This document shows positions 27,130 to 35,422 of a stretch of DNA of 64,000 bases, piece after piece; the stretch's first letter is position 1; the number at the start of each line of letters is the position of its first letter. A program made the translations under genes and the position numbers. Under the pieces are notes generated by a model. It had not been told where the DNA came from. It made no database searches and saw only the letters and a program-made list of their open reading frames with translations. The stretch covers positions 8,336 through 72,335 of the forward strand of contig CAKPQL010000005.1 in assembly GCA_934178555.1 (NCBI GenBank), written 5' to 3'. The stretch is from an uncultured Clostridia bacterium. Lineage in GTDB: Bacteria; Bacillota; Clostridia; TANB77; CAG-508.

Positions 27130-28860
27130 TTATTCCATATTGCTTCCATATCTTTTAATTTTTTGCGTTGTAGTTTTTTCTAAAGCCTCTTTTAATATTT
27201 TGAAAGATTTTATATGTTTGTAATTAGGAAATCTTGAATTGATTTCTTTTACAACATTGGAGATAATTTCTTCTACTTCTTCATTAGAAGGTTCGGATGT
27301 ATTTAACTTTTCGCATATTGCTTCCATATTTGGCAACAATTTAGCATTAACTACAGTATCTGTATCAGAGTTTACACCGTAAACTAAAGCTTCTGAAATA
27401 AACTGATTATCATTTAAAAAGTATTCAATTTCTTCAGGATAAATATTTTTTCCGTTTTTTGTAACAATGACACTTTTACATCTTCCTGTAATATATAAAA
27501 AGCCGTCGTCATCTATTCTTCCTATATCTCCTGTATGGAACCAATCGTTAACTAGTGCTTTTTTTGTAGCTTCTTCATCTTTAAAATATCCTTTCATTAC
27601 ATTAGGTCCTTTTACAATTATTTCACCACAACCATCTGAATCTGGATTATAAATTTTATATTCTACATTTGGTATTGGCATACCAACAGAGTCAGCCTTA
27701 TGAAAAAAATCATTGTTTCCTGCAACTAAAGGAGAACATTCTGTAAGTCCATAACCTTGTAAAACTTTTATACCAAGCTTGAAAAATGATTCTACAATAG
27801 TAGGATTAAGACTAGCGGCTCCAACTATAAAAGTTTTCATATTTCCACCAAGTGATTTTTTTATTTTATATTTAACAATAGGTCTTAAAATAAGAGGTAT
27901 ATTATCCATTACATGGTTATTGTTTAAAAAATATTTTTCTGGTAGGCTTTTTTTCATGGTTTTCATTATTTTTGTATGAACATTCTCTAATAATAATGGA
28001 ACACATAAAATAAAAGAAGGTTTATATTCTTCAATATTTTTTTGAATATGTCTTAAACCGTCACAATAAGTAATAGTTCCACCACCATATAACACTAATA
28101 AAAATCCAATTGTACATTCATATGTATGATGAATTGGTAGTATTGAAAGCACAGTAACGGAAGGATCTACTTTGACTGTTTGCGCAATAGACATTATGTT
28201 TGAGCAAATATTTTTATGAGATAAACAAACTCCCTTCGCATTTCCTGTTGTTCCAGATGTAAAGAGAAGTATTCTAGTATCATCTGGATTAATTTGAATA
28301 TTTCTAAAAGTAAAATCATTATTATTTATTAATTCTGCACCATTTGATAATAAATAATTAAAATTGGTGCAATTTTCTATATTTAATGATGAATTACTCA
28401 TATTTATTAAAGTTAAATTAGTATTAATTAAACTATTTTTTAAAGAAGAGATAGTAGATATAAATTTATCATCTCCAATTATTGCAGAGCTTTCTGAAAC
28501 ATTAATAAAATTAATAATATCATCTGGATGTAATTCCTTGTCAAGAGGAACTACTGTGCCTAATATGCTAGAGGTAATATAAGAGACAGCCCAATTATAA
28601 CTGTTTTTACCTATAACACAAATAGATTTACCAATTAGCCCTAGCTTTGCAATTGATGTTCCAAGAGCTTCAACATCATTTTTGAACTTTTCATAAGTTA
28701 CCCCATATATTTTACCAGTTGTATCTTTTAATTTAAAAGCAAATTTGTTTTTAAATTTAGTAGCAGATTTATATAGCATATCCTTTAAATCTGTTATATT
28801 AGGAACACAAAATAGTTTTTTTTCTAATATTGACTGTTTATTTTGCACTATGATAATCAT
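27130..28860 (-). CDS. AMP-dependent acyl-CoA synthetase / ligase
   Basis: 576 residues of the ANL superfamily: P-loop LLFTSGTTGNAKGVCLSHKN, the GYGLTECSP motif, the adenylate Asp in DWFHTGDIG and the C-terminal lid Lys in TTQKIKR. Most like long-chain fatty acid CoA ligases. The start is uncertain: ATG at 28860 has AGAAGGGA immediately before it, too close to be ideal, and an in-frame GTG lies 12 bases inside. It stands alone on the minus strand, so pathway context is missing. Confidence 0.87.
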   Translation of the reverse strand: MIIIVQNKQSILEKKLFCVPNITDLKDMLYKSATKFKNKFAFKLKDTTGKIYGVTYEKFKNDVEALGTSIAKLGLIGKSICVIGKNSYNWAVSYITSSILGTVVPLDKELHPDDIINFINVSESSAIIGDDKFISTISSLKNSLINTNLTLINMSNSSLNIENCTNFNYLLSNGAELINNNDFTFRNIQINPDDTRILLFTSGTTGNAKGVCLSHKNICSNIMSIAQTVKVDPSVTVLSILPIHHTYECTIGFLLVLYGGGTITYCDGLRHIQKNIEEYKPSFILCVPLLLENVHTKIMKTMKKSLPEKYFLNNNHVMDNIPLILRPIVKYKIKKSLGGNMKTFIVGAASLNPTIVESFFKLGIKVLQGYGLTECSPLVAGNNDFFHKADSVGMPIPNVEYKIYNPDSDGCGEIIVKGPNVMKGYFKDEEATKKALVNDWFHTGDIGRIDDDGFLYITGRCKSVIVTKNGKNIYPEEIEYFLNDNQFISEALVYGVNSDTDTVVNAKLLPNMEAICEKLNTSEPSNEEVEEIISNVVKEINSRFPNYKHIKSFKILKEALEKTTTQKIKRYGSNME

Positions 28861-28953
28861 TCCCTTCTTGTAACATATTATTTTCTAAAATTTATAACTA
28901 TAATATATAATAATTATAAACTTTATTCAATAGTAAATACAAAAGAAAAAGAT

Positions 28954-28983
28954 AAAGACTCAGATTTGTAATTCTGAGTCTTT
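28954..28983 (-). terminator. Terminator of the 77-residue orphan
   Basis: AAAGACTCAGA / TCTGAGTCTTT perfect 11-base stem; on the minus strand a T-rich tract follows. Confidence 0.82.
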
Positions 28984-29002
28984 TGGCAGAAAAAAGTTAA
29001 AG

Positions 29003-29236
29003 TTATTCGCCAAAATGCCTTCCTTGAAGAATAGCTAAGTCATCAAGACTTTCTGGAAGGTTGGAATCGTCCAGTACTGGCTTAGGTGATTCCTGTGGAG
29101 CTGGTTTGAATACTATTGCGAAATCACCGTCGTCACTTGCAATACCTGCAACCTCAAAGTTTTTAAGCTCCATAGATTCGATTGTAGATGCTAACTGGGA
29201 GAATCCTTTTACATAAATAATTGTATGATTAATCAT
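29003..29236 (-). CDS. Uncharacterised GC-richer 77-residue protein
   Basis: 77 residues with no family I recognise. The first half looks like an alternating beta-alpha fold (TIIYVKGFSQLASTIESMEL, then GIASDDGDFAIVFKP), the second a Pro/Ser/Asp-rich tail. AAAGGAGGA lies nine bases before the ATG. Its own promoter and terminator flank it and its base composition is richer in G+C than neighbours, like the orphans at 10.7, 25.3 and 39.8 kb. Confidence 0.65.
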   Translation of the reverse strand: MINHTIIYVKGFSQLASTIESMELKNFEVAGIASDDGDFAIVFKPAPQESPKPVLDDSNLPESLDDLAILQGRHFGE

Positions 29237-29302
29237 TCATACATTCCTCCTTTTAGTATTTACTGTGTTGTCTCGAGTAGGAGAATATACAGTATTAACA
29301 TA

Positions 29303-29331
29303 ATTATAACATATAAATTGGATTTTGGCAA
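29303..29331 (-). promoter_or_regulatory. sigma-A type promoter of the 77-residue orphan
   Basis: Minus strand TTGCCA (29326-29331), 17-base spacer, TATAAT (29303-29308). Confidence 0.7.
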
Positions 29332-29345
29332 AAGTTTAGTTTGGT

Positions 29346-31736
29346 TTATTTATTTTCTCTACTATTTTTAGCATATTTTCTTAATTTTTCATAAGTTAGA
29401 TAATTAACTGTGCCAGCAGGGAATTGTCCATTTTTATCTTTCTTACCTGCTGGAACTCCTGTTAATATTTCAATACCTTCGTCAATTGTGCTTACAGAAT
29501 ATATATGGAATAAACCTTGCTTTACAGCTTCAACAACTTCATCAGAAAGATTTAGATTTTTAACATTTTGAATTGGAATAATTACTCCATGATTTCCATT
29601 TAAACCTCTCATTTTACATATTTGGAAGAAACCTTCAATTTTTTCATTAACTCCACCAATAGGTTGAATCATACCTTTTTGATTTACAGAACCTGTTACA
29701 GCAATTGATTGATTAATTGGTATACCAGATAAGCTAGAAAGTAAGGCGTATGCTTCTGTACTAGATGCACTGTCTCCATCTACTCCTCCGTATAGCTGTT
29801 CAAAACAAATACTTGCAGTAAGTGATAAAGGTTGTTCTTGAGCAAATTGTTCTCCAATGTAGCCTGATAATATAAGAACACCCTTTGAATGAGTAGAACC
29901 AGACATTTCAACTTCTCTTTCTATATTGATAATTTCGCTTTTGCCCATATAGGTATTAACTGTTATTTTGGCAGGCTTTCCAAAAGAATAATCACCAATA
30001 GTCATAACTGTAAGTCCATTTATTTCCCCAACTTTAAATCCATCCGTATTTATTAATAAAGTATTATCTTTTATCATTTCAAGATATCTTGAATCATATT
30101 TTTTTACTCTATCTATTCTTTCATCAAGTGCTTTTTGAATAAAATCTTTAGTAACTATTTTCTTCCTTGAAAGTTTTGCCCAAGTTGCTGCTTCTCCAAC
30201 AATTTCACCTATTTCATTAAATTTTGTAGAAAGCTTTTCTTGATCACCAGCAAGACGAGATGTAAATTCAACTACTTTTGCCATAGCCTCACGGTCTAAT
30301 TCTAGAAGTCCCTCTTTTGAACAATAGCTATGAACAAATTTAGAAAGTTTAACTATGTTTTCGCTTGTTCTTGGTGCGTCTTCTTCAAATTCTACTTTAA
30401 CTTTAAATAATTTTTTGAAATCTGGATCAACAGCTAATAGAGTATGGTAAATATTTGAGTTACCAACAACTAATACTTTTACATCTAGTGGTATAGGTTC
30501 TGGCTTTAAAGATACCATAACCATAGAAGAACGTTGATCTATAGCATTTTCTATATTTAATTCTTTAATAGTTAATGCTTTTTTTAATGCTTCATAACAT
30601 AATGAATTTGATAATAAATCTTGAGCTTGTAACATGATATATCCGCCGTTTGCTTTATGAAGTAGACCTGGTTTTAACATAGTATAATCGGTTTTTAACA
30701 TTCCGTATTGATTTTCATATTCTAGTTTACCAAACATATTGTGATAAGTATAATTAGAATCCATTACAACAGGTGCACCTTCAAGATAGCTATTATCAAC
30801 AAATAAGTTAACTCTATAATTAAGCCAAGGTTTTATTGTTGTTTCTGGTTGAGGACGACCTTGCGGATTTTTTTGAACAGTATTTTCATCAACTAAAAAT
30901 AAAGAAACATTTTTTAAAATGTCAGACCTAACATCATCCAAAAATTTAACAATTTTTTTAATTTTTTTGTATTTAGATTTTAATGAACTAATATGAACGT
31001 TAATAGTAAGTAGTGCAACATTTGATTGCCATTCTTCTACTTTTTTGTCAGATTCTTTTTCAATTAATTTGATTTCATTAAGTACTTCAAAAACTTGCTC
31101 TTGAACAAGTGCAGATTTGTCTTCAAAATCTTTTTTTATACTAGCATCTAATTTTTCAAATTCTTGTTCTTCAATAGTTTTTCCGTCTATAACAGGCATC
31201 ATATATATACCGCTTTGCGTTGCTTTTACAGAAAAACCTTGTTCCATTGTTTTTTTATTTAAGTTTTCTAATAATAAATTTCTTTTGTTTTCAAACTCTT
31301 GTTTAATAAGCTTTTTTTCTTTCTCAAAATCATCATTATCAAAAGTTCTTTTAATGTCAACCTTTATATCTTTTATAAAATTATCCATATCGTTTTTGAA
31401 TTCTTTTCCAGAACCAGCAGGAAGAGATACTGCAATAGGTTCATTTGAATTTTCAAAATTATATATATAACACCAATCAGATGGCTTTTTTTGTTTTTTT
31501 GCAATAGTATCTAAGTAATTTTTTGTATACATTGTTTTTCCTACGCCCATAGGCCCTTCTAAGTATAAGTTGTATCCTTTTATACCAACATTTAAACCAA
31601 ATTCCAATGCTTTGATACCTCTATCCTGTCCATAAACAAGACCTATAGTATCTAAGTCTCCTGTTGATTCAAAAGAGAATACATCTGGATTGCATACATT
31701 TTTTAGATCTTTGTAAGATAATTCATTTTTTTTCAT
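29346..31736 (-). CDS. Lon-family ATP-dependent protease (LonB-like, AAA_32 type)
   Basis: 796 residues from the ATG at 31736, chosen because GGAGGT sits four bases upstream; an in-frame GTG at 31748 would overlap it. Walker A GPMGVGKTMY at about residue 60, a long coiled-coil insertion (about 120-280), AAA second half, and a C-terminal Lon protease domain with nucleophile Ser in DGDSASSTEA and the dyad Lys in GGVNEKIEG. Lacks the LAN substrate domain of LonA. Such proteases are common in Clostridia; substrates are unknown. Confidence 0.9.
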   Translation of the reverse strand: MKKNELSYKDLKNVCNPDVFSFESTGDLDTIGLVYGQDRGIKALEFGLNVGIKGYNLYLEGPMGVGKTMYTKNYLDTIAKKQKKPSDWCYIYNFENSNEPIAVSLPAGSGKEFKNDMDNFIKDIKVDIKRTFDNDDFEKEKKLIKQEFENKRNLLLENLNKKTMEQGFSVKATQSGIYMMPVIDGKTIEEQEFEKLDASIKKDFEDKSALVQEQVFEVLNEIKLIEKESDKKVEEWQSNVALLTINVHISSLKSKYKKIKKIVKFLDDVRSDILKNVSLFLVDENTVQKNPQGRPQPETTIKPWLNYRVNLFVDNSYLEGAPVVMDSNYTYHNMFGKLEYENQYGMLKTDYTMLKPGLLHKANGGYIMLQAQDLLSNSLCYEALKKALTIKELNIENAIDQRSSMVMVSLKPEPIPLDVKVLVVGNSNIYHTLLAVDPDFKKLFKVKVEFEEDAPRTSENIVKLSKFVHSYCSKEGLLELDREAMAKVVEFTSRLAGDQEKLSTKFNEIGEIVGEAATWAKLSRKKIVTKDFIQKALDERIDRVKKYDSRYLEMIKDNTLLINTDGFKVGEINGLTVMTIGDYSFGKPAKITVNTYMGKSEIINIEREVEMSGSTHSKGVLILSGYIGEQFAQEQPLSLTASICFEQLYGGVDGDSASSTEAYALLSSLSGIPINQSIAVTGSVNQKGMIQPIGGVNEKIEGFFQICKMRGLNGNHGVIIPIQNVKNLNLSDEVVEAVKQGLFHIYSVSTIDEGIEILTGVPAGKKDKNGQFPAGTVNYLTYEKLRKYAKNSRENK

Positions 31737-31807
31737 TAGTACCTCCACTTCTGGTAAAACCAGATTTATATTTTATATTTAATAAAAACAATATACTATG
31801 GCATTTT

Positions 31808-32248
31808 TTAAAGATACAATGTCATAATAATTGCATCGTCTGTATTATTATAATATTTTTTCCTAATTCCTAGCTTTTTAAATCCAAAATTCGAATATAA
31901 TTTTATAGCTGGTATATTAGAAGAATTAACTTCTAATGTTAATTCTTTATAGTGAAATTGATTTGTCAAAGATATAAGTTTTTGTAATAGTAAAGTTCCT
32001 ATACCATTTTTTCTAAAATCTTTTTTTACAACAATATTTGTTATATGTATATCATCTATAGATTTCCAAATACCAGCAAAACCTATGATTTCATCATTAT
32101 ATTTTGCAACAATATAAAAAGAATTTTCATTATTTAATTCAGATTTTAAAACTTCGGTAGACCAAAAATCATCAAAATCTGAATTAAGTATGGGGGATAT
32201 AACTTCAAAATCAGAAATAGTCATATTACTAATTTCAACATTATCCAT
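31808..32248 (-). CDS. rimI: Ribosomal protein alanine N-acetyltransferase
   Basis: 146 residues of a GNAT acetyltransferase with the acetyl-CoA loop around KKDFRKNGIGTLLL. Linked to tsaB (8-base overlap), the usual arrangement for RimI, which acetylates the N-terminus of S18 in model bacteria. Last gene of tsaE-tsaB-rimI. Confidence 0.88.
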   Translation of the reverse strand: MDNVEISNMTISDFEVISPILNSDFDDFWSTEVLKSELNNENSFYIVAKYNDEIIGFAGIWKSIDDIHITNIVVKKDFRKNGIGTLLLQKLISLTNQFHYKELTLEVNSSNIPAIKLYSNFGFKKLGIRKKYYNNTDDAIIMTLYL

Positions 32249-32918
32249 GTAATTCTTTCATCCTTTCAGCTTGTGATTTTCTTAAGTACATAGGTAAAAC
32301 AGTATCTGCATTTTCAGTATAACCAGTTTTATATTTTTCAAAAGCACACTTTCCAACATTAGAAGAATGCTGATTGTTGTTTGTAGAAAATTTTGCATTT
32401 GGATAATTAGCAATTAAAGTATCTTTATAATTAATTGAACCTGTTCCTACAAATGTTATATCATTATAATTACCTAAAATTGATATAATATTAGAAATAT
32501 CATCTGCAAGATATTCACTGATAAGATTATAATTTTTATCAAATAAAGCACAGTAAACTTGGTTATTATTAGCATCTATAAGAGAGCAAATAGCTCCAGT
32601 AGCATTTGGAACGTTATAAGCTAAGCAATCTAAAGAGCTTATACCAATAACAGGAATATTTGAAACTTCAGCAATTGCTTTTGCAGTGGCGATTCCTATT
32701 CTAATTCCAGTAAAAGAGCCAGGACCTTTATTACAAGCAATTAGATTTATTTCAGGTAATCCGATATTTGATTTTACAAATAAATTTTGGATTAATGGCA
32801 TTAAATTTTGTGAATGAGTTTTGTCATTATCTATTACTAATTCCTGTATAGTTTGGTTATCTTCTAGTAATGCAACAGAGCATAGGTTACTAGATGTGTC
32901 AATACTTAATATTTTCAA
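32241..32918 (-). CDS. tsaB: tRNA threonylcarbamoyladenosine biosynthesis protein TsaB
   Basis: 225 residues of the ASKHA fold: ILSIDTSSNLCSVALLED at the start and GPGSFTGIRIGIATAKA. Partner of TsaD and TsaE in making t6A37 in ANN-decoding tRNAs. Overlaps tsaE and rimI by a few bases, so translation is probably coupled. Confidence 0.93.
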   Translation of the reverse strand: MKILSIDTSSNLCSVALLEDNQTIQELVIDNDKTHSQNLMPLIQNLFVKSNIGLPEINLIACNKGPGSFTGIRIGIATAKAIAEVSNIPVIGISSLDCLAYNVPNATGAICSLIDANNNQVYCALFDKNYNLISEYLADDISNIISILGNYNDITFVGTGSINYKDTLIANYPNAKFSTNNNQHSSNVGKCAFEKYKTGYTENADTVLPMYLRKSQAERMKELHG

Positions 32919-33397
32919 TTTGAATCCCCCTTAAATTCACTTAGTGAAGTAATAATGTAACTGTCAAACCTATCTCCAAAAGTATCAAAATTAAGAATAC
33001 GTATATTATCATTAGTAGAGTCTTTGCTAAACGAAATTTTTAAATAATTTTTAGGTAAAACTGATTCTATTAATTCGCCCCATTCTATTATGCATATACC
33101 ATTTTGTAAATATTCATCTCCGCCAATAGCAAAAAACTCGTCAACATCAGAAAGCCTATATACATCGAAATGGTATATAGGTACATTTTTACTATCATAT
33201 TCATTAACAATAGTAAAAGTAGGGCTAGATATTTCATTTTCAAGTCCAAAATAAGACAAAATTCCTTCCGTAAACTTGGTCTTCCCTGAGCCTAAATCCC
33301 CAGATAAAATTATTATATCTCCTTTTTTAAAATTACTAGCTAAAATTTTAGCAAATCGTTTTGTTTCTAATTCATTTTTTGATAGAAAAGTATACAT
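32915..33397 (-). CDS. tsaE: tRNA threonylcarbamoyladenosine biosynthesis ATPase TsaE
   Basis: 160 residues. Walker A GDLGSGKTKF and the typical SPTFTIVNEYDSKNVPIYHFDVYRL stretch (shown in part), followed by an IIEWGE motif. First gene of the operon; the start has only a weak ribosome site (ATGGTGAA). Confidence 0.92.
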   Translation of the reverse strand: MYTFLSKNELETKRFAKILASNFKKGDIIILSGDLGSGKTKFTEGILSYFGLENEISSPTFTIVNEYDSKNVPIYHFDVYRLSDVDEFFAIGGDEYLQNGICIIEWGELIESVLPKNYLKISFSKDSTNDNIRILNFDTFGDRFDSYIITSLSEFKGDSN

Positions 33398-33432
33398 TTT
33401 TTCACCATTAATAATATTTTCTTTTTTCTAGT

Positions 33433-33461
33433 ATTTTATATGATTAAACTTTAGTTGTAAA
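33433..33461 (-). promoter_or_regulatory. Promoter of tsaE-tsaB-rimI
   Basis: Minus strand TTTACA (33456-33461), 17-base spacer, TAAAAT (33433-33438). Divergent from the folD promoter. Confidence 0.6.
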
Positions 33462-33500
33462 TACAAAAATAAAAAAAATAATAAAATATAAGAATATATG

Positions 33501-33529
33501 TTGAAAAAATAAATTTTATACTATAAAAT
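33501..33529 (+). promoter_or_regulatory. Promoter of folD
   Basis: TTGAAA (33501-33506), 17-base spacer, TAAAAT (33524-33529). Confidence 0.6.
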
Positions 33530-33568
33530 AAGATAAAATAAAATTAGAATGTCGTACGGAGGTAAATA

Positions 33569-34408
33569 ATGGCAACTATAATTAATGGAAAAGAAGTAGC
33601 ACAAAAGATAAGAAGTAATTTGAAAGATAAAGTTTTAGAATTAAAAAAACAAGGAAAAATTTTAAAATTTGCTGTAATTATGGTGGGGGATAATAGTGCA
33701 TCTAAAATATATATAAAAAATAAAAGTAAAGCATGCGAAGAAGTTGGTATAGACTGTGAGGAATATATATTAGATGCTGGAATACAAATGGAGGAATTAT
33801 TAGGCTTGATTAAAAATTTGAATAATAGAGAAGATATACATGGTATATTACTACAAAGTCCAATACCTAAAAATCTTGATATAGATTTAGCCTTTAGAAC
33901 AATTGCTCCTGAAAAAGATGTTGATGGATTTAATCCGGTAAATGTAGGGAAACTTTGCTTAGGGCAAGACTGCTTTATAGCATGTACACCTTCAGGAGTA
34001 ATGAAATTATTAGAAGAATATAATATTAATGTAGAAGGAAAAAATGCAGTAGTAATAGGAAGAAGCAATATTGTAGGAAAACCTATGTTACAATGTTTAT
34101 TAAATAGAAATGCAACTGTTACAATATGTCATTCTAAAACAAATAATTTATTGGATATTACTAAAAAAGCAGATATAATAGTGGCTGCTGTTGGAAGAGA
34201 AAAATTTTTAACGGCAGATATGATAAAAGAGGGAGCAGTTGTCATAGATGTTGGGATAAATAGATTACAAGATGGTTCAATTTGTGGAGACGTTGATTTT
34301 GAAAGCGTTAAAGAAAAAGCATCATATATAACACCTGTACCGGGTGGAGTTGGACCGATGACAGTAGCAATGTTAATGAGCAATATTGTAAAAGCATCTG
34401 AACAATAG
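33569..34408 (+). CDS. folD: Bifunctional methylenetetrahydrofolate dehydrogenase / cyclohydrolase
   Basis: 279 residues. Catalytic Lys in SKIYIKNKSKACEE, substrate motif GILLQSPIPK, PVNVGKL, and Rossmann segment VIGRSNIVGKPM; C-terminus YITPVPGGVGPMTVA. Interconverts methylene-, methenyl- and formyl-tetrahydrofolate. ACGGAGG precedes the ATG. Confidence 0.95.
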   Translation: MATIINGKEVAQKIRSNLKDKVLELKKQGKILKFAVIMVGDNSASKIYIKNKSKACEEVGIDCEEYILDAGIQMEELLGLIKNLNNREDIHGILLQSPIPKNLDIDLAFRTIAPEKDVDGFNPVNVGKLCLGQDCFIACTPSGVMKLLEEYNINVEGKNAVVIGRSNIVGKPMLQCLLNRNATVTICHSKTNNLLDITKKADIIVAAVGREKFLTADMIKEGAVVIDVGINRLQDGSICGDVDFESVKEKASYITPVPGGVGPMTVAMLMSNIVKASEQ

Positions 34409-34460
34409 AAAATTTATTAAATATTTTATGGGGGCAATCTAATATTAGGAGGTTTGTATT

Positions 34461-35330
34461 TTGGAAAATACAATTTATTGGGTATGGCTCTCAAGAATAT
34501 CTGAATTAACTGTAACAGAAAAGAGAAAGTTATTAAAAAAATATGATATAAGTAGATTATGGAATATATCGAAATCAGAAGCAATTTACATATTAAAAAA
34601 TGAAGAAAAAGCAGATGCATTAATTGACAAAAGATATAAGACGGATTTACAAAAACATTTAGAATATATGAAACTAAATGATATAAATTTAATATCAATA
34701 TGTGATGAGAAATATCCTAAAAGTTTAAAGCATATATATGATTCACCAGTAGTTTTATATACAAAAGGAAATATAGATATATTAAATAATTTGTCAATTG
34801 CAATAGTTGGCTCAAGAAATGCAAGTGAATATGGCAAAAAAATAGCAAAAACAATGTCATATATGTTGGCTAAGAATAATATTAATGTAATAAGTGGACT
34901 AGCAAGAGGAATTGATGCAAATGCACATATTGGTGCAATAAATGCAAATGGTATTACAGTAGCAATTGTTGCAAATGGACTAGATAAGATATATCCAATG
35001 GAAAATGAGTATTTATATAGAGAGATAATACAAAAAAATGGAGTAATTATTACGGAATATGCATTAGGGACAAGACCATTGTCCATAAATTTCCCTGCAA
35101 GAAATAGGATAATAAGCGGATTATCGAATGGAGTTTTAGTAGTAGAAGCAAGTAGAAAAAGTGGTTCATTAATAACTGCAGATTTTGCTTTAGAGCAAGG
35201 GAAAAACGTATATGCAGTACCAGGAAACATAACTAGCCCTAACTCTATAGGAACAAATGAGTTAATAAAACAAGGTGCAAAATTGATAACAAATGTAGGA
35301 GAAATAATAGAAGATTATAATTTTTTGTAA
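34461..35330 (+). CDS. dprA: DNA-processing protein DprA
   Basis: 289 residues. SAM-like N-terminal helices, then the Rossmann core with VGSRNASEYG, SGLARGIDANAH, the ARNRIISGLS motif and SGSLITADFALEQGKNVYAVPG. Loads RecA on incoming single-stranded DNA during transformation; conserved widely even where competence is unknown. Starts at TTG 34461 after AGGAGGT. Confidence 0.93.
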   Translation: MENTIYWVWLSRISELTVTEKRKLLKKYDISRLWNISKSEAIYILKNEEKADALIDKRYKTDLQKHLEYMKLNDINLISICDEKYPKSLKHIYDSPVVLYTKGNIDILNNLSIAIVGSRNASEYGKKIAKTMSYMLAKNNINVISGLARGIDANAHIGAINANGITVAIVANGLDKIYPMENEYLYREIIQKNGVIITEYALGTRPLSINFPARNRIISGLSNGVLVVEASRKSGSLITADFALEQGKNVYAVPGNITSPNSIGTNELIKQGAKLITNVGEIIEDYNFL

Positions 35331-35422
35331 TGATGGTATAAAATTTGCAAAATTACTTTCTTTTTTTATACATATGTAATATAATAAAATTATTATATCC
35401 CTAGGTAAGGAGGAAAATATAA

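Noticed and set aside
34586..35230. 214-codon minus-strand frame across dprA
   Set aside because: Shadow of dprA; composition is hydrophobic by frame bias only.
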